From JAOTVV01 sp041602035 (GTDB taxonomy: Bacteria > Gemmatimonadota > Gemmatimonadetes > Gemmatimonadales > GWC2-71-9), in the NCBI GenBank assembly GCA_041602035.1, contig JBFIHA010000008.1, positions 88,576 through 152,575 of the forward strand: a DNA stretch of 64,000 bases. Direction: 5' to 3'. Of this stretch, positions 53,250 to 62,148 are shown piece by piece. The position numbers and the translations under genes were made by a program. The notes below the pieces were generated by a model. That model had not been told where the DNA came from. It did no database searches and saw only the letters and a program-made list of their open reading frames with translations. The stretch's first letter is position 1. Every line of letters begins with the position of its first letter.

Positions 53250-55124
53250 GTGTTTCATCGCGTGAGCGATTCCTCGGATCAGAAGAAGAAGAAGCCAGAC
53301 CTCTCCGTCGTCTGGCGCGAGGCGCGGGAGATCGTCTGGGCGCGACGCAAGCGCCTGGCGCTCGGTGGCGTCCTCATGATCGTGAATCGCCTGGCCGGCA
53401 TGGTCATGCCCGCGTCGTCCAAGTGGCTCATCGACGACGTGATCGGCAATCAGCGGAGCGAGATGCTCCTCCCGCTGGCCGCGGCGGTCGGCGTGGCTGC
53501 GGTGGTGCAGGGGGGCACCTCGTTCGCCATGTCCCAGGTGCTCGGAGTCATGGCGCAGCGCGCCATCACCGACATGCGGAAAGCCGTCATGGAGCACGTG
53601 AGCCGGCTCCCGGTGCGGTACTTCGACTCCACGAAGACCGGCGTCCTGATCGCCCGCATCATGCAGGACGCCGAGGGGATTCGTAACCTCGTCGGCACCG
53701 GCCTCGTGCGGCTCACCGGAGGATTCGTCACAGCGGGCATCGCGCTCGCCGTGCTGTTCGTGCTCAACTGGTCGCTCACGCTGTTGATCCTGGTCGTGCT
53801 GACCACGTTCGCCGCCGCGATGACGTTCGCGTTCAAGCGGCTGCGGCCGGTGTTCCGCGAGCGGTCGAAGATCAACGCTGAGGTCACGGGGCGCCTGGGC
53901 GAGTCGCTGGGCGGGATTCGGGTTGTGAAAGCGTACACGGCGGAGCGCAACGAGGCACACACCTTCGCCAAGGGCGCACACCGGCTGTTCCGCAACATCG
54001 CACAGACCATCACCGGCATTTCGGCCATCATGTCGGTCACGACGGTCATCGTCGGTGCTGTGGGTGTGATCATGATTCTCATAGGTGGCCGTGCCATCAT
54101 CGCCGAAACGATGACGCTCGGCGATTTCATCATGTACGTGTTCTTCGTGGGGCTCGTGGCCATGCCGCTCGTGGACATCTCCGAGATCGGCACCCAGCTC
54201 AGCGAGGCGTTCGCCGGGTTGGACCGGATTCGCGAGATCCGCCGCATGGCGACCGAATGGGAAGAGGACGTCCGCCGCCAACCGCTCGGCACGATCGGCG
54301 GCGAGATCGCCTTCGACGACGTGTGGTTCGAGTACGAGACCGACGTGCCGGTGTTGAAGGGAGTCTCGTTCCGGGCGCCCCCGGGCACGACCACCGCGCT
54401 GGTGGGGTCGAGCGGGTCCGGCAAGAGCACGCTGATCTCGTTGGTCATGGCATTCAACCGGCCCAAGTCGGGTCAGGTGTTGGTGGACGGCCGCGACCTC
54501 AACGCGATCCGCCTGCGCGACTTCCGTGGCCGGCTCGGCATCGTGCTCCAGGAGAACTTTCTGTTTGACGGCACCATCGCCCAGAACATCGCGTTCTCGA
54601 AGCCGCACGCCTCGCTCGAGGACATCCGCGAGGTGGCGCGCATCGCGCACGCCAACGAGTTCATCGAGGAGTTCGAGGCCGGGTACGACACCATCGTGGG
54701 CGAGCGCGGCGTGAAGCTCTCCGGCGGGCAGCGGCAGCGCATCGCCATCGCCCGCGCCATCCTCGCCGATCCGTCCATTCTCATCCTCGACGAAGCCACG
54801 TCCAGTCTCGACAGCGAGAGCGAGGCGATGATCCAGGACGGACTGCGGCGACTCCGGCAGGGACGCACGACGTTCGTCATCGCTCACCGGCTCTCCACCA
54901 TCCGCAGTGCGGATCAGATCCTGGTGCTGGAGGGCGGCGAGATCGTGGAGCGCGGGACCCACCAGCAGCTCCTGGCCAAGCGCGGCCGGTACCGCCAGCT
55001 CTATGATCGGCAGTACATGCTGGAGCACGACCGGTTCGTGAATCCCGGCGAAGACCCCGTCCCCGAGGATGAGGAGGCAACCGTGCCGCGCGGCGAGGCC
55101 GGGAGCATACCGAGAAACCTCTGA
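53250..55124 (+). CDS. MsbA-like type I ABC exporter (fused permease-ATPase)
   Basis: The 624-residue half-transporter has six membrane helices (about 35-330). Its nucleotide-binding domain has Walker A SSGSGKST near 387, signature LSGGQRQRIAIARAI and Walker B LILDEATSSLD. As a homodimer it could export lipids, as MsbA does, or drugs. The first residues are Lys-rich (KKKKP), likely a cytoplasmic tail. Start is GTG 53250, or GTG 53262. The gene ends just before an 8-bp repeat block. Confidence 0.93.
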   Translation: MFHRVSDSSDQKKKKPDLSVVWREAREIVWARRKRLALGGVLMIVNRLAGMVMPASSKWLIDDVIGNQRSEMLLPLAAAVGVAAVVQGGTSFAMSQVLGVMAQRAITDMRKAVMEHVSRLPVRYFDSTKTGVLIARIMQDAEGIRNLVGTGLVRLTGGFVTAGIALAVLFVLNWSLTLLILVVLTTFAAAMTFAFKRLRPVFRERSKINAEVTGRLGESLGGIRVVKAYTAERNEAHTFAKGAHRLFRNIAQTITGISAIMSVTTVIVGAVGVIMILIGGRAIIAETMTLGDFIMYVFFVGLVAMPLVDISEIGTQLSEAFAGLDRIREIRRMATEWEEDVRRQPLGTIGGEIAFDDVWFEYETDVPVLKGVSFRAPPGTTTALVGSSGSGKSTLISLVMAFNRPKSGQVLVDGRDLNAIRLRDFRGRLGIVLQENFLFDGTIAQNIAFSKPHASLEDIREVARIAHANEFIEEFEAGYDTIVGERGVKLSGGQRQRIAIARAILADPSILILDEATSSLDSESEAMIQDGLRRLRQGRTTFVIAHRLSTIRSADQILVLEGGEIVERGTHQQLLAKRGRYRQLYDRQYMLEHDRFVNPGEDPVPEDEEATVPRGEAGSIPRNL

Positions 55125-55125
55125 A

Positions 55126-55226
55126 GGCGGTAGGAAAGTAGGGCGGTAGGACGGTAGGCTTCTTTGAACTGCCTAACCGCTCAACCGCTCAACCGCCTAA
55201 CCGCCTAACCGCCTAACCGCCCAGCC
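55126..55226. repeat. Tandem 8-bp repeat with complementary G-rich arm
   Basis: Seven near-identical 8-bp units (GCCTAACC, GCTCAACC, GCTCAACC, GCCTAACC three times, GCCCAGCC) run from 55171 to 55226. Just upstream, 55126-55158 has three GGCGGTAGG-like units that are close to the reverse complement. The two arms could fold into a long imperfect hairpin between the ABC exporter and thiI. It ends 14 bases before the thiI ATG. Confidence 0.8.
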
Positions 55227-55240
55227 GCTAGCTTGCAGGT

Positions 55241-56719
55241 ATGGTCCATCCCGAGCGGTTTCTCTATCTCGTCCGGGTCGCGCCGGAGCTTGCCACTAAG
55301 GCTCGGGGGACGCGGAGACGGTTCCAGCAGCAGCTCGTGCGGAACCTGCGCGACGCGCTCGCGTCCGCCGGGATCGCGGGGCGGGTCGTGTCGCGTTGGA
55401 GCCACGTGCTCGTCGAAGCCGACGATCGCGCCGCGCTCCACCAGCTCGCCGCGGTGTTCGGTGTGAGCAGCGTCTCGGAGATCGAGGCACAGCTCGAACC
55501 CGACCTCGCCGAGATCGTGCGCGTCGGAACCGACCTGTTCGGCGCTCGGGTGCGAGGAAAGACGTATGCTGTCCGCACGCGCATCACCGGCGACGTCGGG
55601 TTCAGGTCGCGCGAGGTGAAGGTGCAGCTCGGCGCCGCGCTCAATCCCGATGCCACGGTCGACCTGGATCGCCCGGAGGTCACGGTGACCGTGGATGTCC
55701 GCGACGGCCAGGCCTTCCTCTACTCCGGCAAGACCCGCGGCGTGGGTGGCCTTCCGCTCGGGGTGGAGGGCAAGGCCGTCTGCCTTATTTCGGGCGGATT
55801 CGACTCCGCGGTGGCCGCGTGGCTCATGCTCAAGCGCGGGGTGTCGCTCGACTACGTGTTCTGCAACCTGAGCGGTGAGGCGTATGAGCGGGCCGTGGTG
55901 TCGGTTGCCAAGGTGCTTGCCGACGCCTGGAGCTACGGCGATCGGCCGCGCATTCACGTGGTGGATTTCGCGGGTCCGGTGGCGTCGCTCACAGAAGCGG
56001 CGCAACCCAAGTACTGGCAGGTGGTGCTCAAGCGGCTCATGTACCGCACGGCCGAGGCGGTTGCCCGGGACATCGGGGCCGAAGCGATCGTGACGGGAGA
56101 GTCGGTGGGGCAGGTCTCGTCGCAGACCTTGGGGAACCTGCGCGCGATTGACGGTGTGGCCTCCCTTCCCGTGCTGCGGCCGCTGGTGGGCCTCGACAAG
56201 GAAGAGATCATCGCCCGGGCCGACCGCATCGGGACTGGAGTGTTGAGCAAGCATATCCGGGAGTACTGTGCCATCGTGCCGCACCGTCCGGTGACGCACG
56301 CGAAGCCGCATGCCGCCGCCGACGAGGAGGCGCGGGTCGATCTCTCGCTGCTCGCCGATGCGGTGGCACGACGCAAGGTGCTGGAGCTGCGCGGCCTCGA
56401 GGCGGTGGACCTGGTACAGCCCTACATCTTCAAAGCCGAGATCCCGGACGACGCCACGGTCATCGATTGCCGCGAGCCACACCACTACCGTGCCTGGCAC
56501 TACCCGCGGTCCACGCACCGCGAGCTCGACGACCTCGCCACCCGGTTCCGCGAGTTGGACAAGACGCGGGTCTACGTCCTGTACTGCAGTTTCGGCGTCC
56601 AGTCGGCGTACGTAGCCGAACGGATGCAGCGTGACGGGTACGAGGCCTATGCGTTCAAGGGTGGCATTCGCCAACTCATGGCGTACGCCGCGAGGCGCGG
56701 CTATCCCGTCCTCACCTGA
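55241..56719 (+). CDS. thiI: tRNA 4-thiouridine synthase ThiI with rhodanese domain
   Basis: ThiI makes s4U8 in tRNA and, in some bacteria, supplies sulfur for thiamin. The 492-residue protein has an N-terminal ferredoxin-like and THUMP region, the PP-loop SGGFDSAVAAWLM near 183, and a long C-terminal rhodanese domain with catalytic C449 in VLYCSFGVQSAY. The partner cysteine is C343 in REYCAIVP. This is the Cys-pair version seen in E. coli. It is encoded by the plus strand after the 8-bp repeat block; a cysteine desulfurase lies in the same window at 11736-12935. Confidence 0.96.
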   Translation: MVHPERFLYLVRVAPELATKARGTRRRFQQQLVRNLRDALASAGIAGRVVSRWSHVLVEADDRAALHQLAAVFGVSSVSEIEAQLEPDLAEIVRVGTDLFGARVRGKTYAVRTRITGDVGFRSREVKVQLGAALNPDATVDLDRPEVTVTVDVRDGQAFLYSGKTRGVGGLPLGVEGKAVCLISGGFDSAVAAWLMLKRGVSLDYVFCNLSGEAYERAVVSVAKVLADAWSYGDRPRIHVVDFAGPVASLTEAAQPKYWQVVLKRLMYRTAEAVARDIGAEAIVTGESVGQVSSQTLGNLRAIDGVASLPVLRPLVGLDKEEIIARADRIGTGVLSKHIREYCAIVPHRPVTHAKPHAAADEEARVDLSLLADAVARRKVLELRGLEAVDLVQPYIFKAEIPDDATVIDCREPHHYRAWHYPRSTHRELDDLATRFRELDKTRVYVLYCSFGVQSAYVAERMQRDGYEAYAFKGGIRQLMAYAARRGYPVLT

Positions 56720-56858
56720 GCGGCGTCGCTGGATCAGTCTCCGGTTCGCTTCCCTGCCCAGTCATGGATCACCCTGTGCCCATCATGGCGAACGGTGCGG
56801 GCGTCGAGTATGATGCGCGCACCGCGTACGGCCCTGTGACGATCACTGGACGGTGTAC

Positions 56859-58166
56859 ATGACCGCAGCCGAGATGGCCCGCGACGAGACCCGACCGCCC
56901 CCGCCCACCGCCTACCGGTGGGTCGTGCTCGTCGTCATCAGCCTGGCGATGTTCGGCAACTACTACATCTACGACTCCATCGCCCCGATTGCCGACATCC
57001 TGAAGTCCGACTTGGGCTTCTCCGACGAGAACATCGGCAGCCTGTACTCGGTGTACAGCATCGCCGCGGTGCTGGTGCTGCTCGTGGGTGGGGTGGTGAT
57101 CGATCGGTTCGGGACCGCCGTGTCCACGATCATCTTCGGGGCGCTCTGCACGGTCGCCGCCGTGCTGAACGCGGTGTCGCCCGATCTCACGGTCATGCTC
57201 GTGGCGCGCTTCATTCTCGGGCTTGGCGCCGAGCCCCTGATCGTCGCGGTCACGACCGCGCTCGCCAAATGGTTCAAGGGCAAGGAGCTGAGCTTCGCGT
57301 TCGGGCTCAACCTGACGCTCGCGCGGCTCGGCTCCGTCGCGGCGGACAACTCGCCGAGCTGGGCGGGCTTCGCGTTCACCGGGTGGCAGGGGCCGCTCAT
57401 CGTGTCCGCGGTGCTCGGCGGGATTCTCTGTTTGCTGCCGCCCTTCGGCTACGGCGCGCTCGAGGCGAGGGCGAAGCGGCGGTACCAGCTCGGGGAAGCC
57501 GGCGAGACCGATCGCCTGGTCCTGTCAGACCTGTTCCGATTCGACCGCTCCTTCTGGCTCGTCGTCGCCCTATGCGCCACGTTCTATTCGGCGATCCTCC
57601 CGTTCCGCAGCTTTGCCATCAAGTTCTTCATCGAGGGGCACGGGCTCTCGCGCGAGATGGCCGGCGCGGTGAACAGTGTGCTGCCGCTCTCGGCGATGAT
57701 CGCGACGCCCCTCTTCGGGCTGCTCGTGGACCGCGTGGGGAAACGGGCGTTGTTCATGGCCGTGGGGTCGTTCCTCATCATGCCGGTCTACGTGATGATG
57801 GCCTACAAGGTGGCGCCGCTCGGCATCCCGATGGCGATGATGGGGGTCGCGTACTCCCTCATCCCGGCGGTGATGTGGCCGTCGGTGGCGTACATCGTGC
57901 CCGAGCGACGCCTCGGCACCGCGTACGCGCTCATGACGCTGATTCAACAAGTGGGCGTCGCGGGCATGAACTGGGGCATCGGCAGGACCAACGACGCGTT
58001 CGGTGCCAGTGTGGCCAATCCGCTGGGCTATGCCCCCGGGATGTGGATGTTTTCGATCCTCGGCGTGCTCGGGCTGCTGTTTGCCGTCTTGCTGAGACGC
58101 GTCGAGACCGGACCGAACGCTCACGGTCTCGAGACGATTACGGTGCGATCGAGCGGTGAGGTGTAG
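56859..58166 (+). CDS. MFS transporter, MFSD1-like
   Basis: The 435-residue protein has 12 membrane helices. The segment WFKGKELSFAFGLNLTLARLGS, together with an early FGNYYIYDSIAPI, closely matches the pattern of human MFSD1, a lysosomal dipeptide exporter. So the likely cargo is small peptides or related solutes, but the match is by eye. A GTG at 56853 is an alternative start. It is downstream of thiI by 139 bases. Confidence 0.88.
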   Translation: MTAAEMARDETRPPPPTAYRWVVLVVISLAMFGNYYIYDSIAPIADILKSDLGFSDENIGSLYSVYSIAAVLVLLVGGVVIDRFGTAVSTIIFGALCTVAAVLNAVSPDLTVMLVARFILGLGAEPLIVAVTTALAKWFKGKELSFAFGLNLTLARLGSVAADNSPSWAGFAFTGWQGPLIVSAVLGGILCLLPPFGYGALEARAKRRYQLGEAGETDRLVLSDLFRFDRSFWLVVALCATFYSAILPFRSFAIKFFIEGHGLSREMAGAVNSVLPLSAMIATPLFGLLVDRVGKRALFMAVGSFLIMPVYVMMAYKVAPLGIPMAMMGVAYSLIPAVMWPSVAYIVPERRLGTAYALMTLIQQVGVAGMNWGIGRTNDAFGASVANPLGYAPGMWMFSILGVLGLLFAVLLRRVETGPNAHGLETITVRSSGEV

Positions 58167-58300
58167 CGACGGTCCAACACCGAGGGGCTGCGCCCCGTGC
58201 CGCCCATCTTAAGTCGTTGATTGGCTGTGGCTTGTCCTGGTTCCTCGTAGAATGCGCCTGGCGGGAGTTCGGGGACGGAGGCGACGTCAGTCTCGCGCCT

Positions 58301-58981
58301 TCACCATGGGCGCCACAGCACCCCACCCGTGAACAGCAAATCGTGCTGGGTTTTGCCCCAGTAGCGGTTGATGGTGTCGCGAAGCTGGACGTCCACGCTG
58401 AGTCCGAAGGCGTCGATCGTGAAGCCGCCGCCCAGGTCTCCCCCCCATGTAAATCCGTCGGACGGCAGCACGGCACCCACATCGTTCGGTTGCGTGGACT
58501 CGCCGAATCCGTAGCGCTTGCCACCGACGCCGAGCAGCACATAGGGCTTGAGGTGCCACAGCTCGAGCCTGGTGGGTAGCACCACCTGGACCGAGGTGAA
58601 TGTGAGCGTCGTCGGCACATCCAAGAACGTGTTCACGATCCGCGGCGGCTCGAACAGCACCCGCGGCTGCACGATGCCGTGCGTCGCGAGCAGCCACGTG
58701 TCGAAGGAACGGAGAATCTCGCCCCGCACCAGCAGCCCGTCACCGCCGAAGCCCATCTCGACGCCCAGCCCCGCCACGAAGGCCCGGCCCACCGAGCCGG
58801 TGGTCCACTCCACGGGTCCGTCGCCGGAAAAGTTGGTGAACACCTCGTAGAAGTAGTCGTCGGGCGCCACCAGGCCCGCCCGTGGGAACACCTTGAGCGT
58901 CAAGCCGTCCTGGGCCACGACGGGGGCCGGCAACAGCAGCGCCGTACAGACCGTAAGGACAAGTCGGAATGGAGCCTTCAT
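58301..58981 (-). CDS. Predicted outer-membrane beta-barrel protein
   Basis: The 226-residue product has a Sec signal (MKAPFRLVLTVCTALLLPAPVVA, cleaved before QD) and a beta-rich body with alternating residues and closing aromatic tail (LLFTGGVLWRPW). This is the usual outer-membrane barrel ending. No family was recognised. A longer upstream reading was rejected; the ATG at 58981 starts at the signal. It is divergent from the hexahaem gene across a 357-base gap. Confidence 0.7.
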   Translation of the reverse strand: MKAPFRLVLTVCTALLLPAPVVAQDGLTLKVFPRAGLVAPDDYFYEVFTNFSGDGPVEWTTGSVGRAFVAGLGVEMGFGGDGLLVRGEILRSFDTWLLATHGIVQPRVLFEPPRIVNTFLDVPTTLTFTSVQVVLPTRLELWHLKPYVLLGVGGKRYGFGESTQPNDVGAVLPSDGFTWGGDLGGGFTIDAFGLSVDVQLRDTINRYWGKTQHDLLFTGGVLWRPW

Positions 58982-59338
58982 GCCGTCATATCGGGGCTTG
59001 GTCAGCTCAGAATGTACCTGGAACCTGTGCTCCAGCCAACGAGGGGTTAATAGGTGAGCGATCGTCGCGATTCTGCGTCGGAAACCATGAAACACCCCGG
59101 GGCGGCGCCCCCAGGAAAGAGAAGCCGGATGTGGGACGGCCTCGGGCCCACGGCTGATACTGCGCAATTACATAATTCTTCACGGTTCCTTCATGGCCGG
59201 GGATGAACCTTCATTCACCCCAAAATTGCGTTGTTTCACAGTAGTGAAGGCCTTGCTGAGATCCGATGTCCGCCGCTCACGACTTCGGCGGCCTGTGGCG
59301 GATCGATCATTACCAAAGGGGAAAGGTAGGGGGGAATG
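58982..59338. other. 357-base divergent intergenic region
   Basis: Between the outer-membrane protein and the hexahaem lipoprotein genes. It is AT-richer at 59161-59240, with a CATAAT box and a TTCAT/ATGAA inverted pair (59190-59194 and 59203-59207), which could be promoter and operator parts. The run AAAGGTAGGGGGG just before the cytochrome start is its likely ribosome site. No gene is seen. Confidence 0.45.
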
Positions 59339-60520
59339 ATGATCAAGAGATTTGGTTCGCTCCTGGTCGCCTTCGCGTGTGTGGCGGCCCTGGCCGCATG
59401 TGAGGGACCTGCCGGACCGGCGGGCGCCGCCGGAGCCGATGGCGCCGATGGCGCCCAGGGTCCCGCAGGCCCCCAAGGCCCGGCGGGCCCAACCGGCCCG
59501 GCAGGTCAGGACGCCAATGAGAACTGCACGCAGTGCCACGTTGGCGACGAGACCCTGATTGCGAAGCAGGCCCAGTACGCGATTTCCATCCACCGGACGG
59601 GCGGGCACATCTATAACTTCGGCAGCTGCGGCAGCTGCCACTCGCACCAGGGCTTCCTCGAGCGCGTGCCGACGGATGCCTATGGCGTGGTGTCGCCCAT
59701 CGCGGATCCGGTGTACATCAACTGCCGCACGTGTCACCAGATCCACACCACGTACACGGATGCTGACTGGGCGTTTACGGCCACGACGGCCTTCCCTCTG
59801 TACAATGAGGATTTCACCACCAAGGTTCGCGAGACGGCCGATTACGGCGCGGCAGCGGGTAACCTCTGCGCTAGGTGCCACCAGGCTCGGCCGCTGAGGG
59901 AACGTGTTGGCGGTGGCCTCGACTCGTTGCCGCAGCTCGGCGGCCCTGACGTGCGCATCAGCTCCACGCGCTACGGCTTCCACTACGGCACGCAGGGACA
60001 GGTGATCGCCGGAATCGGCGCCTACGAGTTCACCGGCTCGATGACGATCAATGGCGGGCCGACCACGCATGGAAACCCGGCCGTGAACACCAAGCTGTGC
60101 GCTACCTGCCACATGGCCTTGGCGACACGGATCCAGACGGGTGGCCACACGTGGAACGTGGCCGTCCACGCCAACGGTTCCACGACGGAGAACACCGCCG
60201 GATGCAACGTCGCGGCGTGTCACAACGGTAGCATCACTGGCTTCGACGCCCTCGGCAACGTCCCGGGTCAGATCCTGCCGCTGCTCATGCGGCTCGATAC
60301 GCTCTTGGTCGACAAGGGTATCAAGCAGATGTATAGTCCGGGCTACACGATCCACGATCTGGAATACTACGCCGTTACGGGCACGTACAATGCGACCCTC
60401 GCCACGGCCATGGCTAACTGGGCCATGTTCGCGTGGGATCGCAGCCTGGGGCTCCACAACCCCTCGTACGCTCGGTCGGTGTTGACCAACACCATCGAGG
60501 CCGTCCAGGCCCTGCCGTAA
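59339..60520 (+). CDS. Hexahaem c-type cytochrome lipoprotein with collagen-like stalk
   Basis: The 393-residue product has a lipobox (LAAC, Cys at 21). Then come twelve Gly-X-Y triplets (GPAGPAGAAGADGADGAQG..., about 23-58), a collagen-like stalk. Five CXXCH haem sites follow at 63-67 (CTQCH), 97-101 (CGSCH), 129-133 (CRTCH), 177-181 (CARCH) and 254-258 (CATCH), plus one CX4CH at 289-295 (CNVAACH). It is thus likely a surface lipoprotein holding up to six haems for electron transfer. Start ATG 59339 has a G-run 4 bases upstream; an overlapping ATG at 59336 is an alternative. A strong terminator follows. Confidence 0.9.
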   Translation: MIKRFGSLLVAFACVAALAACEGPAGPAGAAGADGADGAQGPAGPQGPAGPTGPAGQDANENCTQCHVGDETLIAKQAQYAISIHRTGGHIYNFGSCGSCHSHQGFLERVPTDAYGVVSPIADPVYINCRTCHQIHTTYTDADWAFTATTAFPLYNEDFTTKVRETADYGAAAGNLCARCHQARPLRERVGGGLDSLPQLGGPDVRISSTRYGFHYGTQGQVIAGIGAYEFTGSMTINGGPTTHGNPAVNTKLCATCHMALATRIQTGGHTWNVAVHANGSTTENTAGCNVAACHNGSITGFDALGNVPGQILPLLMRLDTLLVDKGIKQMYSPGYTIHDLEYYAVTGTYNATLATAMANWAMFAWDRSLGLHNPSYARSVLTNTIEAVQALP

Positions 60521-60587
60521 CGTCGAGCGCTCGACGCTCGTAATAGGCACCTGCCCCGGAGCGATCTGGGGCAGGTGCCCTGTTTTC
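60521..60587 (+). terminator. Palindrome and rho-independent terminator after the cytochrome gene
   Basis: A perfect 16-base palindrome CGTCGAGCGCTCGACG starts right at the stop codon (60521-60536). It is followed by a 12-bp stem GGCACCTGCCCC / GGGGCAGGTGCC (60546-60557 with 60568-60579), a 10-base loop and CTGTTTTC. This is a convincing terminator for the cytochrome. Confidence 0.88.
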
Positions 60588-60678
60588 AGGGGCTCGGTTA
60601 CTTTCCCTATCACCGCGCGGTTGCGCGAAGCCCGGGGCCTCGGTCCCCGTCGACAACCTCTGCCATGAAGATCCGACC

Positions 60679-61155
60679 ATGTTCGCACGTGTGATGTGTA
60701 TCCTCCCGGTTGCCCTTCTCATCGGCGCCTGCGGGCCTGCGCCCTCCTTCACCGAGGCCGAGCGCCGAGCGGTGACGAGCGAGGTAACGGCTACCCTGAC
60801 CGAGCTCACGGAGGCCATCAATGATCATGAACCCGAGCGTGTGGCCGCCTTCTACACCGACGACCCGGAGTTCCTGTTCCTGGGGTGCACGAGCGCCGTC
60901 ACGGGAGGTACCAGGTTCAAGCAGGTCGTGGTTCCCACGTACGGACCGGGACGGGGGGCGACCTTCGAGCAGCGGGTAGTCGCGGTTCAGGCCCTGTCGC
61001 CGATGGCAGCCGTGGCGCTCCAGCGCGGCGGCTCCACGAAAGCTCCGGCGCTGTTCTGGACGCGGGTGCTGGTGAAGCAGGATGGGCGGTGGATCATCAC
61101 CTACGAGCACCAGTCCTGGCCCGACTGTGATCCACCCCCTGCACCGCACCCGTAG
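60679..61155 (+). CDS. NTF2/SnoaL-like lipoprotein
   Basis: The 158-residue product has a lipobox (LLIGAC, Cys at 18) and a cone-fold pattern typical of NTF2/SnoaL-like proteins (SFTEAERRAVTSEVTATLTE at the start, ALFWTRVLVKQDGRWIITYEHQSW at the end). It probably binds a small ligand or acts as a periplasmic accessory protein. The function is unknown. It follows the strong terminator, so it has its own promoter. The tail is proline-rich. It is convergent with the DUF1207 gene. Confidence 0.75.
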   Translation: MFARVMCILPVALLIGACGPAPSFTEAERRAVTSEVTATLTELTEAINDHEPERVAAFYTDDPEFLFLGCTSAVTGGTRFKQVVVPTYGPGRGATFEQRVVAVQALSPMAAVALQRGGSTKAPALFWTRVLVKQDGRWIITYEHQSWPDCDPPPAPHP

Positions 61156-61213
61156 ACCATCCCAAGCGGCTCGGCCCGCCACCTGCTACGCGGGAACGTG
61201 AAGTAGCTCCTTC

Positions 61214-62083
61214 TCACAGACTCGCGGACACTCCGACGGTGATCTGCGTCGTTCGCTCGCTGCGGAACTGGCCCAACGGCGGCGGCCCAGTTAGGAAGCC
61301 CACCCCGAATCGCAGCGCGCGGCGGCCGCCAACTTCGGGAAGCCACACGCCAGCCTGTAGACTCACCACGGGGGTCCAGTCGGTATCGTCTTCGATTTCC
61401 ACGTCGGCGGTGCCGTACGGGAGCAGCGCGGCAGTGCCATCGGTGCGTCCGAGCTCGATACCCGCGCGCAGGGTCCACCGCCCCGAGTCTTCCGGATGGA
61501 CGCTATACGCCCACCGCGCCCCGGCGTACGCTCCCGCGATGGGCACCAGACGTAGGAACCCGAGGGCGTCCACGGCGTCGCGCGCGAAGTTCATGCCCTC
61601 GACGTCAAAGCGGCGGGAGTACTCGTCACCCAGGTGGCTGCTCGTGTGGTAATAGCGGAAGCGAAGCCAGTGATGGCCGCGATGCCACACCAGGGGCACG
61701 GCGAACACCCAGTCGGTGCCGATCATCTCGCGCTCGGTGCGGTGCAGGCCGAATCGCGCAAACGCTGCGCCCTCCACACCGACGACCACCGCATCGTGCG
61801 TCGAGTGACCGGCGAGGCGCAGCAGCGGGAGCCCGATCCCGAGCGACAGCTCTGCCTCGACCCCCTCACCGAACAAGTTGGGGTTGTCGGTCACGTAGAC
61901 CAGCTCGGCCTTGGTTACCGGATCTCGTGGTCCGGAGAACAGCGATGGGAGCAAGGCTCGGTCCGGAAATAACCTGGGGGAGTCCTGCCCCTGTAGGGAC
62001 ACAGCGAGCACTGAGGAGATCAGCGCGGTCGCGACGAGGGTCCGGCAAATCGTAGGTGGCACCGCCGGCGTGGCTCGGATCAC
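61214..62083 (-). CDS. DUF1207 family outer-membrane-associated protein, paralogue 2
   Basis: The product is about 289 residues with a signal peptide (RTLVATALISSVLAVSLQG, cut before QDS) and the DUF1207 core: FRYYHTSSHLGDEYSRRFDVEG and DWVFAVPLVWHR. The pattern matches the protein at 41201-42049. The GTG at 62083 is chosen for the signal; a GTG at 62152 would overlap the upstream gene's stop in the GTGA style and add 23 residues. Function unknown; an envelope protein. Confidence 0.8.
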   Translation of the reverse strand: MIRATPAVPPTICRTLVATALISSVLAVSLQGQDSPRLFPDRALLPSLFSGPRDPVTKAELVYVTDNPNLFGEGVEAELSLGIGLPLLRLAGHSTHDAVVVGVEGAAFARFGLHRTEREMIGTDWVFAVPLVWHRGHHWLRFRYYHTSSHLGDEYSRRFDVEGMNFARDAVDALGFLRLVPIAGAYAGARWAYSVHPEDSGRWTLRAGIELGRTDGTAALLPYGTADVEIEDDTDWTPVVSLQAGVWLPEVGGRRALRFGVGFLTGPPPLGQFRSERTTQITVGVSASL

Positions 62084-62148
62084 GGTGTCAGCCGTTGACC
62101 GCCCGAGATCGAGCGGTAAAGGCGTCGCTTCACGTGGCGCCGGGTAAC

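Noticed and set aside
51509..55028. Two long minus-strand frames over the SLC12 and ABC exporter genes
   Set aside because: Both are antisense to proteins with full motif sets. Their composition is His/Arg/Glu rich and without domains.
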